From assembly GCF_901709675.1 (NCBI RefSeq), contig NC_051108.1, positions 8,106,631 to 8,170,630 of the forward strand: DNA of 64,000 nucleotides, in the 5' to 3' direction. The stretch comes from Syngnathus acus (Eukaryota > Chordata > Actinopteri > Syngnathiformes > Syngnathidae). Below are positions 49,767 to 57,363 of this stretch, in pieces (position 1 is the stretch's first letter; each line of letters starts with the position of its first letter). The position numbers were made by a program, and so were the translations under genes. The notes below the pieces were generated by a model. It saw only the letters and a program-made list of their open reading frames with translations, ran no database searches and was not told the DNA's origin.

Positions 49767-49876
49767 GCTTGCGGCCATACTACCCTGAAAACGCCCTGTT
49801 GTGTCTGACCTCTGAATCTCGACTGATTCTCCGATCTTGGAAGCTAAGCAGGGTCGGGCCTGGTTAGTACTTGGAA
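49767..49876 (+). pseudogene. 5S rRNA pseudogene 3 (+)
   Basis: From GCTTGCGGCCATACTACCCT to GGTTAGTACTTGGA, with an insertion after the first 30 bases and no 3' end. TATAAAATGC upstream at about 49736. Confidence 0.85.
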
Positions 49877-50036
49877 AACAAGATATTGAGGTTGCATTAC
49901 CTGACATGTTTCAGCTTGTGATAAAAGAAGCAGTAAAATAATTGACAAGTGAAAACAAAATGAACATAGTACAACTTTCACTGTACATAGTCTGCCCTCT
50001 AGCGGTAAGAAACGTGAAGTACATTGAGAAAAAAAA

Positions 50037-50118
50037 GCTTACAGCACCTGATATTCCCAGGCGGTCTCCCATCCAAGTACTGAGATCGGGCGTTCTCAGG
50101 GTAGTACGGCCGTGAGCC
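50037..50118 (-). pseudogene. 5S rRNA pseudogene 4 (-)
   Basis: Both ends are present, but about 30 bases of the central box A/IE region are deleted. A T-run terminator follows on the - strand. Confidence 0.85.
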
Positions 50119-50247
50119 GTCACAGGTATGGAAGCTTTGCATTTTATAGATACAATCGCCCCTGAAAACTCATGCAAAGTTTCCGAATGCCATACATGAT
50201 TGGTGTTGTAAAAAATTGCTTTAACGATTGAAGTTTAAAAAAAAAAA

Positions 50248-50362
50248 CTCACAACACCTATTCCCAGGCTGCCTCCCATTCAAGTACTAACCAGGACCGA
50301 CCTGCTTAGCTTCCAAGATCGGACGAGATCAGATGCTCTCAGGGCTCTCATGGCCGTAAGCC
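50248..50362 (-). pseudogene. 5S rRNA pseudogene 5 (-)
   Basis: Nearly full length with scattered substitutions. TATA-like word upstream and T-run downstream on the - strand. Confidence 0.88.
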
Positions 50363-50844
50363 ATCATTGGTGTCAAAGTTTTGCATTTTATAGACACAAT
50401 TACCCCTGAAAACCCGCAAAGTTTCCGAATGCCATATGTGATCGGTGTTTTGGCGGCGATCATGAAAAGTTATTGACAGCTTTTTGTGTTTTAGCACGAA
50501 TTTGCTGTTGCGACCTGCTATTTGCTGTATCATAGTAAATTAGATGAAAAGCGGAAAAACACTGCATGGAAGCGCAATGTGTTGTGTTGGGTTATTTTAC
50601 AAATAAAGACTGCTGCTTTGAGTTCACAGGGAGCCAGGCTCTTTATTCACTGTACATAGTTTGCCCTCTAGCGGTAAGAAACGTGAACTACATTGCTATG
50701 GACGACGCCACACAATTTAGGTTTCAAACTCGAGTAATAGTTTTAATGTCGGAGTTAAAACTAGGGCTGAAGTTTCCGAATGCCATACGTGATCGGTGTT
50801 GTAAAAGATTGCTTTAACGATTGAAGTGCAAAAAAAAAAAAAAA

Positions 50845-51007
50845 GCTTTCAGCACCTGGTCCAAGTACTAACCAGGCCCGAACCTACTTAGCTTCCAAGA
50901 TCGGACAATCAGTCGCTCTCAGGGTAGTATCAAAAGTCAAAGTCTGCTCTATTGTCAACTTCTTCACATGTCAAGACACACAAAGATCGAAATTATGGGC
51001 GTAAGCC
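50845..51007 (-). pseudogene. 5S rRNA pseudogene 6 (-), split by a LINE tail
   Basis: The 3' end is shortened, and a 63-bp LINE 3'-tail insertion (50932-50994) separates the first bases (GGCTTACGCCCA, - strand) from the rest. Confidence 0.82.
50932..50994 (-). repeat. LINE 3' tail inside a 5S copy
   Basis: The - strand ends GACAATAGAGCAGACTTTGA, the tail of the LINE family at 7620. It is a minimal 3'-end insertion. Confidence 0.7.
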
Positions 51008-51291
51008 ATCATAGATGTCAAAGTTTTTGCAATTTATAGACACAATCGTCTCTGAAAACTTGCAAAGTTTCCGAATGCCATATGTGATCGGTGTTTTGGT
51101 GTTTCATGGAAACATGGCGATCATGAAAAGTTATTGACAGCTTTTTGTGTTTTAGCACGAATTTGCCCTTGCGACCTGCATTTTGCTGTATCAAAGTAAA
51201 TGTCATGAAAAGCAAAAAAACACTACATGGAAGCGCAATGTCTTGTGTTGGGTTATTTTACAAATAAAGACTGCTGCTTTGAGTATGGAGC

Positions 51292-51849
51292 CAGCGCCGG
51301 CTCTACGCAGGGGCAAGAGGGGGCAACGCCCCCTCAAACAGATGTCCTGCCCCCTCGAATCAAACTTTTAGAAGTGAAAAATCCGCTGATAGAAACACAC
51401 GTTAATCCGCCCCCTCTCTTCTCTCATGTCGGTGCAGTGTGTGTCCTCACACAGCCTGCTGTCAGGACTCCGCGCCCCTCCGTAAACATCCAATCACTGT
51501 GAGTATGCAAATGAGGCAAGACGCAGCCAGAGAGTGTCAAGTTACAGTCAGCGCGGTAGGAGTTGGAAGAAGCAGTGAAAACTCCACCAAACTCGTCGTA
51601 CTGACCCGTGATATAACTAATGATTAAGAAGCTTTAATCTTCAGGTGGGACACCCAAGCTGGACAGGTCTTAGTGTAGAGGCCTGACAGAGTGCAATCCA
51701 CTTCTCCAGGTTGCGATCTGGACACACAGCTAACAACTGCCGTGAAGAAAACACTAACAGTGTTAAAAATGTGTAAAAAAAAAAAAAGAACATGCCCCCT
51801 TCACATTTCTGACTGCCCCCTCTTACGTGCATTCCTAGAACCGGCCCTG
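51292..51849 (+). mobile_element. hAT MITE, copy 2 (558 bp)
   Basis: Same family as 936-1496 with ends CAGCGCCGGCTCTA and, inverted, CAGGGCCGGTTCTA. Flanking octamers TATGGAGC and CATGGAGA match 6 of 8. The sister 5S spacer at about 50625-50660 shows the empty site (GGGAGCCAGGCTC), which proves the insertion. Confidence 0.88.
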
Positions 51850-51933
51850 CATGGAGACAGGTTCTTTATTCACTGTACATAGTCTGCCCTCTAGCGGTAA
51901 GAAACGTGAACTACATTGCAAAAAAAACAAATA

Positions 51934-52051
51934 GCTTACAGCACCTGGTATTCCCAGGCTGTCTCCCATCCAAGTACTAACCAGGCCCGACCTTGCTTGG
52001 CTTCCAAGATCGGACAAGATCAGTCGCTCTCAGGGTAATAAACCGTAAGCC
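51934..52051 (-). pseudogene. 5S rRNA pseudogene 7 (-)
   Basis: Full length but with about a dozen differences from vertebrate 5S, including AAGCCAAGCAAGGTCGGGC in box A. One of the better-preserved copies. Confidence 0.88.
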
Positions 52052-52201
52052 GTCATAAGTGTCAAGGTTTTGCATTTCATAGACATAATCGTCCATGAAA
52101 TCCCATGCAAAGTTTCCGAATGCCATACGTGATCAGTGTTGTAAAAAATTGCTTTAACGATTGAGGTGCAAAAAAAAAAAAAAAAAGAGAAAAAAAAAAT
52201 G

Positions 52202-52319
52202 GTAGCAGCACCTGGTATTCCCCAGCAGTCTCCCATCAAAGAACTAACCAGGCCCAAGCCTGCTTAGCTCCAAAGGTCAGACACAACAGGGTGTTCTCAG
52301 GGTAGTATGGCCGCAAGCC
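52202..52319 (-). pseudogene. 5S rRNA pseudogene 8 (-)
   Basis: Full length with many substitutions in the first half (GTTGTGTCTGACCTTTGGAG). Shares that variant with pseudogene 3, so the two are related. Confidence 0.85.
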
Positions 52320-52451
52320 TTCATAGGCATCAAAGTTTTGCATTTTATAGACACAATCGTCCCTGAAAATATGCAAAGGATCCGAATGCCATACGTGATC
52401 GGTGTTGTAAAAAATTGCTTTAAAGATTGAAGTGCAAAAAAAAAAAATAAA

Positions 52452-52569
52452 GCTTACAGCACTTGGTATTCCCAGGTGGTCTCCCATCCAATACTAACCA
52501 GGCCCGACACTGCTTAGCTTCCAAGTTTGGATGAGATCGGTTATTCTCAGGGTAGTATGGCCGTAAGCC
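52452..52569 (-). pseudogene. 5S rRNA pseudogene 9 (-)
   Basis: Full length with GCTTACGGCCATACTACCCT and GGGAATACCA intact and a few substitutions (GATGGGAGACCACC). Best preserved of the ten. TATA-like word upstream and T-run downstream on the - strand. Confidence 0.88.
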
Positions 52570-52699
52570 GCCCGAGATCGAAGTATTGCATTTTATAGAC
52601 ACAATAGCCCCTGAAAACGTGCAAAGTTTCCAAATGCAATACGTGATCGGTGTTGGAAAAAATTGCTTTAAATATTGAAGTGCAAAAAAAAAAAAAGAA

Positions 52700-52770
52700 G
52701 CTTACAGCACCTGGTATTCCCAGGCGGTCTCCCATCCAAGTACTAACCAGCTTAGCTTCTGAGTTCGGAG
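52700..52770 (-). pseudogene. 5S rRNA fragment 10 (-)
   Basis: The 3' two-thirds of 5S, with about 19 bases lost after GAAGCTAAGC. It is the mirror partner of fragment 1 at the inner end of the palindrome arms. Confidence 0.85.
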
Positions 52771-53857
52771 GGGTCGGTTCCGCCTTCTCTCGTTCAACGG
52801 AGCCGCACTGGACGTTTGATTCGCCCCCCACGCTGTTGATCATCGATTTTTTTCTTTTCTCAGGTTTTCTTTTAATGTGAATTCTTGGGGGGGGGGCATC
52901 TGTAGTGCAACGTTTACCGTTGCCGGCTTTTTCTGTCATGCGCACGGGATGTAGTTTGGTCAGTTAATAAACACGGCTCACAAAGTCTGAATGTTCTAAT
53001 TTTCGGCTCGTTTTCTACGCCTTCAAAGTTACCTCCACAATGTCTTTATTTTTTCCCCCCAAATTTCTCACAAGATCAATAACATCGGAAAAAGCTGAAA
53101 TAAAGGAACAAAACTGTCGTGAAATTTTGTCAGTAATAATAACTTGTGACATTGTAAAGGCTTCACAAACAGACAAAAAGGTTGAGAAATTTTCCATTGT
53201 TAGAATGGAATGGCCTGTGACTGAGTTGCTTGTGTGAAGCCGCGTGCGTCTCTTTACGGATGAGCGCAAAGAGAAGCATTTTGATTCGAGATGAGCATAG
53301 GGAACGATTATCTGCCATAAAAGCAATCCCTCCAGTACGGCTGTTAACAGCCCATTGTCATTTTTGCTATCAAAGATTTTCACACAATTTCTGGAAATTG
53401 GTTTCCCTGACGAGCACACGATGTCTCAAGAAAGGAATCACTACTTTTTGACACATTTTTCTGAAATGCTTCATGCCTTAAGCTACATTTTGCCATCTGT
53501 TAGGTCCGTTCCCAGATCTTTATCTTTAATGCTCGCTATGCTAACAGTAATTACCAAGAGGCCGCTTTCACAGTTTAACTATTTAATGTATGCCAGAATG
53601 ATCGATGCACAGCTGTGGAGCCCTTTCTGCGAGATTCGGAAGAAGGTCTAACTCCCAGCGCCATGGTTCCTGCTCTTATACTACTCTTGGCCGCCTTCCT
53701 GCAAGGAGGCGAATCTGCCTAGCCTGTGTAATAATGTGTGACCTTGTAGTCTTAACTGAGAGCGACTTCTACATATGTGCATAGAGTGTCATAGAGAAGA
53801 GAAAGCTAATGAAGCAAGAGAAGGGTTACAGCGATATAACGGCATAGCTCAAGCTAC
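52700..53857 (-). repeat. Right arm of the 5.5-kb palindrome
   Basis: Inverted copy of 48351-49423 from the 5S fragment outward to GCTAC at 53857, where the provirus begins. It contains the 134-codon counterpart frame (53015-53419). Confidence 0.88.
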
Positions 53858-54490
53858 TAAAGGGAAATGTGCTTTCGGCAGTTTGCAAACATATTTTGTT
53901 AAGGCAGCGCTAGACTTATAATCATATCAATCATATCAGTAGTAGTGTACTCGTGTGGTGATTAATAAGTGGAAAGGAATGTGCAGGCTACAATGAATTT
54001 GTTCTCTACAAAGTATTGTGGAACAGGATGACCAGACAGGGAGGATATCTCAAGGCCGGTGAAGAACAACTCGTCTTTGTGGTCCAGACACCTGTGCTGA
54101 GCAGGGGAAAAACCCAAACCAGGAGGAGACGACCATCGACCATCGACCATCGACCAATCACCACACAATATTTTGCATGCTTGAATATTCATATTGTGTT
54201 TCTTTAAAACTGGGCAACCCGGAAGAATGTGTTGTCTTTGATGGTCACGAAGGCACACGAGTTTTTGTGTTAGGGACCCGAGACCCAGGCCTGTATTAGT
54301 TTGCTTTGTCAGGATTAAACAATTGGTAAATTCGGCCTAATTGATCTACTGGTCTTCTCTTTGACAGAACGAACTCGCAGAATTGTTAGGTGCGACAGTG
54401 TGTAGATTTGGACGTAACAACTCTTGTGTTAAGTGTTGATCATAATTTGGAGTCAGATCAATAGCTAAAATCCGTAACCTAACAATTTCT
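53858..54490 (+). repeat. 5' LTR
   Basis: Identity with the 3' LTR begins exactly at 53858 (TAAAGGGAAATGTG). The right border lies between 54484 (last CA) and 54490, just before the primer site. It contains three tandem CGACCAT units at about 54134-54154, and an ATTAAA at about 54316 may be the polyadenylation signal. The terminal bases are not a clean TG...CA pair if the border is 53858. Confidence 0.88.
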
Positions 54491-54509
54491 TGGTGACCCC
54501 GAACGTGAT
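54491..54509 (+). promoter_or_regulatory. Primer-binding site, tRNA-Trp type
   Basis: TGGTGACCCCGAACGTGAT matches the 18-base complement of the tRNA-Trp 3' end used by avian alpharetroviruses, except for one extra A. Confidence 0.75.
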
Positions 54510-55152
54510 GTCAAGAGAAGGGTAATTGACAAACTCGTGGTCTGTATCCAGGTCATCGGACAGTTAGTCTGGGACAGCTGTCTCCCGGTCGGCGTACCGT
54601 TTGGGAATAAGGAATAAGCGCACAACGTTGAGCTGGTACGACGTCTCCTCAACCCTGAGCTCATCACTGATGAGGTAAGCAGAATACCTGTTACTATATG
54701 TCGAAATTCTGCAAATTGAAAGAGGAAATTTAAGAGGAGACTGTCGTTCAGATCAAATAAGGTGTGCAAGAAGTTAAGTAAGTTTGGAACTTACGTGTGT
54801 AACGTGTACGGTAAAGTCAGGGACTTACGCGTACTAAGAATAGGTCAGGGACCTAGTGCTTCGTTGTGGAACTTATGTGTGTAACGTGTACGGTAAAGTC
54901 AGGGACTTACGCGTACTAAGAATAGGTCAGGGACCTAGTGAACTTACGTGTGTAACGTGTACGGTAAAGTCAGGGACTTACGCGTACTAAGAATAGGTCA
55001 GGGACCTAGTGCTTCGTCGTGGCGGACAAGGGTGCGGTGACGATCGTATTCAAATAGCTGGGGTGTTTTTTGAGATCCCCGAGGAGAAGTGAGGCCTCCT
55101 CAAAAAGTATCCGGTGATAACAGTTCCTCCTGTGAGAGATAAGACCGCTAAA
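54510..55152 (+). other. Retroviral leader with three tandem repeats
   Basis: Units of 71 bp start at 54788, 54870 and 54941. Units 1 and 3 are followed by an 11-bp CTTCGTNGTGG spacer. Each contains GTACGGTAAAGTC and GGTCAGGGACCTAG. The packaging signal and splice donor should lie here, but I could not assign them. Confidence 0.85.
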
Positions 55153-57363
55153 ATGTCCAAAATGAGCAACCAAATTGGGGGGAGTGTGTGTGGTGAGAGG
55201 AATGAATGGAGTGAGAGTGTGTGTGGTGAGAGGAATGAATGGAATGAGGTTGAAGGATTGTATGCTGATGTGGAAGCGCAAATTGTGAGTGGATTTGACC
55301 GAAAAGAAGTTGCAAAGGAGCGCATGAAACACAGAAAAGTCTTCGCGAAATTGGAAGCTGACAAATTGTTTCAGGGCTTCCCAACAGCTTGGGACATGGA
55401 ACGCCTGGCAAGGCAATTGCAGAAAAAAGAGTGTGTGGTGTTGAAAGGAAAGCTTGACCTAGAGGTTGAGAAAAAAGGCGCCGACTGGCGCAAGCGCAGG
55501 TTGCTAGAGAAGCACATTAGGGAAAAAGAGGAAGAGCGGCGCTCTCTGCACAATTTGGCGACAGCTGCAACAGCTTTGTTCGCTACTCAAAAGAAAATTC
55601 CCGTAGAACATGCAGAGAGTGAGAGAAGAGCAGAGAAGGTAGAGAAAGTGGTGAAAATAGACGAGGAAAGGAATGAATACAAGGGCATTTATCCATCTTT
55701 GCATGATGTGACACACCCGAGTGCCCCCACACTCGGAGTGACCAATGTTGGACCGCCGCCGTACGGCGCCCCCGGAGTGATGGCTCCGGTGGTGACGTTG
55801 GGTGGCCGGATGGTGTTGGATGTTGAGGGCGAAGGCGAAAGGGCAGATCAGAGCATTGTGCAGCTGATTGAACAAGCAGTAAATAAAGAGAGGCGCCGGG
55901 CCCGGGAGGGGGATATAGCCCACGTGGTCACATCCACCCCCGGCCCGAGCCCCCACTCCTCCAACGTGACGAAAGGAGAAAGTTGGCAGAGACTTAGTGC
56001 TGAAAATGAGGAGCTAAAGAAAAAAGTTGATCAAGCTGAGGAGCAGCGTAGACTGGAAATGCAGATGTTGAAATGGGCAACAGAAAAAGTGAGACGAGAA
56101 GACGCAAAGGGCGAGCGGAGACAGAAAGAGCTTCCACAGTGTGATAGCAGCGAGGGGGAGGGGGAAGATAACGTTGTAATGCAACAGAGGAAAATGTTAC
56201 AGTACGCGAATCAGGATAGTAGAAAGAGGTACAGACAGGGAGAGAAAGAGATGCGGAAAGGATACAATTTGCGGAGTGGTCAGGGACAGATGTCGCAGAC
56301 CGAGGGGCAGAAAAATGAATTAATGTGTCCGCTGGTGACCACACCAGGCGGCCAGCACTACGAGCCTATGGTGCTCCGTGATGTGACTGCGATGATGGAA
56401 AAAATGCCCCCACTTCACAGAGAAGGTAAAGTGTGGCTGAACAAATTTTTGGCTCTGATGAGTGGGCAGAGCTGTACACTCGGTGACATGCGTCAGACAT
56501 TGGCAGGAGCATGCTCTCTAGTACAATTGCAGGCGATTGAGGAAGCAGCAGGCACAGCGAGACTGGGGAGGGAGGTGCCCTTGCCACAAGTAGCAGCGCC
56601 CCTGTTTGAAAACATTAAATTGACTTTCCCACAACCCACCGATCTGGCCCCCACTATGTTTCCTTATGATGTGAAAATGTCACCAGCACAGCATTATGTA
56701 ACATGTGTGGAAAGTTGGATTGAAACCACAGGTCGTCATCCGGCTCTCTCGCCCGAGGCAGAGGTGCTCTTCCGGACGGCGCTAGTGGATGGACTTCCGC
56801 CAGACGTGAAGCAGCAGCTGATGTCAGACCCTGACATTCTGGTTTGTGCCGAAGCACGATTTAAACGTCATCTGTTGTATCACTGCAGAACGTTCACTGA
56901 GTCACAAGCTAAAGTTGAGAACGAGACAGACGCATTATCAAAACAGTTGCTGAAATTACAATTGGCAAAGATGCATGGTGAAGCTAAACAGTCAAAATCA
57001 CAGAAAAAGGAAATGCAAATGTCACAGGCTCCTCAGGTGGTTGGGCGCGGGAGGGGCCAGTTCCGGGGTGGATACAGAGGCCGGGGAGGGAGTGCACCCG
57101 CTTACCCGGGCAGGATGACATACCAACCCGACCCGTCCAACGCATGCTTCATCTGCGGCGAAACCGATCATTGGGCAAGAGGATGCCCACAAAGTCGACC
57201 GCGCGGAGCCGCCCGCCCAGCCGGAGGCCCCCCACGCCAACCCGGGGCGCCAATGCAACAGGCAGCAACAGCTCCATCTGGTGGACGGCCCTGGCAACAG
57301 CCACAAACATACGGAGGTCAGTACTACCAACATGATGATCTCTGGTGTGGACAATTTGAATAG
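55153..57363 (+). CDS. gag: Retroviral Gag polyprotein
   Basis: The structural polyprotein that assembles the particle at the membrane and packages RNA. 736 aa from the ATG at 55153; the open frame extends upstream to about 55114 without another ATG. A short duplicated GERNEW segment lies near the N-terminus. A charged helical region (about 30-170) and a PPPY late-domain motif (residues 201-204) follow. A second charged coiled-coil stretch, a capsid-like region (about 400-600), an Arg/Gly-rich segment (GRGRGQFRGGYRGRGG) and one CCHC zinc knuckle (C-x2-C-x4-H-x4-C, residues 665-678) come next. It ends in TAG at 57361-57363, in the same frame as pol. Length is greater than in typical gammaretroviruses. 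Confidence 0.92.
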   Translation: MSKMSNQIGGSVCGERNEWSESVCGERNEWNEVEGLYADVEAQIVSGFDRKEVAKERMKHRKVFAKLEADKLFQGFPTAWDMERLARQLQKKECVVLKGKLDLEVEKKGADWRKRRLLEKHIREKEEERRSLHNLATAATALFATQKKIPVEHAESERRAEKVEKVVKIDEERNEYKGIYPSLHDVTHPSAPTLGVTNVGPPPYGAPGVMAPVVTLGGRMVLDVEGEGERADQSIVQLIEQAVNKERRRAREGDIAHVVTSTPGPSPHSSNVTKGESWQRLSAENEELKKKVDQAEEQRRLEMQMLKWATEKVRREDAKGERRQKELPQCDSSEGEGEDNVVMQQRKMLQYANQDSRKRYRQGEKEMRKGYNLRSGQGQMSQTEGQKNELMCPLVTTPGGQHYEPMVLRDVTAMMEKMPPLHREGKVWLNKFLALMSGQSCTLGDMRQTLAGACSLVQLQAIEEAAGTARLGREVPLPQVAAPLFENIKLTFPQPTDLAPTMFPYDVKMSPAQHYVTCVESWIETTGRHPALSPEAEVLFRTALVDGLPPDVKQQLMSDPDILVCAEARFKRHLLYHCRTFTESQAKVENETDALSKQLLKLQLAKMHGEAKQSKSQKKEMQMSQAPQVVGRGRGQFRGGYRGRGGSAPAYPGRMTYQPDPSNACFICGETDHWARGCPQSRPRGAARPAGGPPRQPGAPMQQAATAPSGGRPWQQPQTYGGQYYQHDDLWCGQFE

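Noticed and set aside
49361-52770. Functional 5S rRNA genes
   Set aside because: Every copy I read has deletions, insertions or many substitutions against vertebrate 5S, so I call them pseudogenes.
54134-54154. CRISPR-like or regulatory tandem repeat in the LTR (CGACCAT x 3)
   Set aside because: The units are too short and without spacers; it is a simple tandem repeat identical in both LTRs.
53962-54258. Open frame inside the LTR, repeated at 63684-63980
   Set aside because: It is antisense in a non-coding LTR. Identity between the two copies only reflects LTR identity, and no homology is seen.
55114-55152. gag start at a GTG upstream of the first ATG
   Set aside because: A GTG start is not expected in a eukaryotic host. 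The ATG at 55153 is used, although a non-AUG extended Gag is not excluded.
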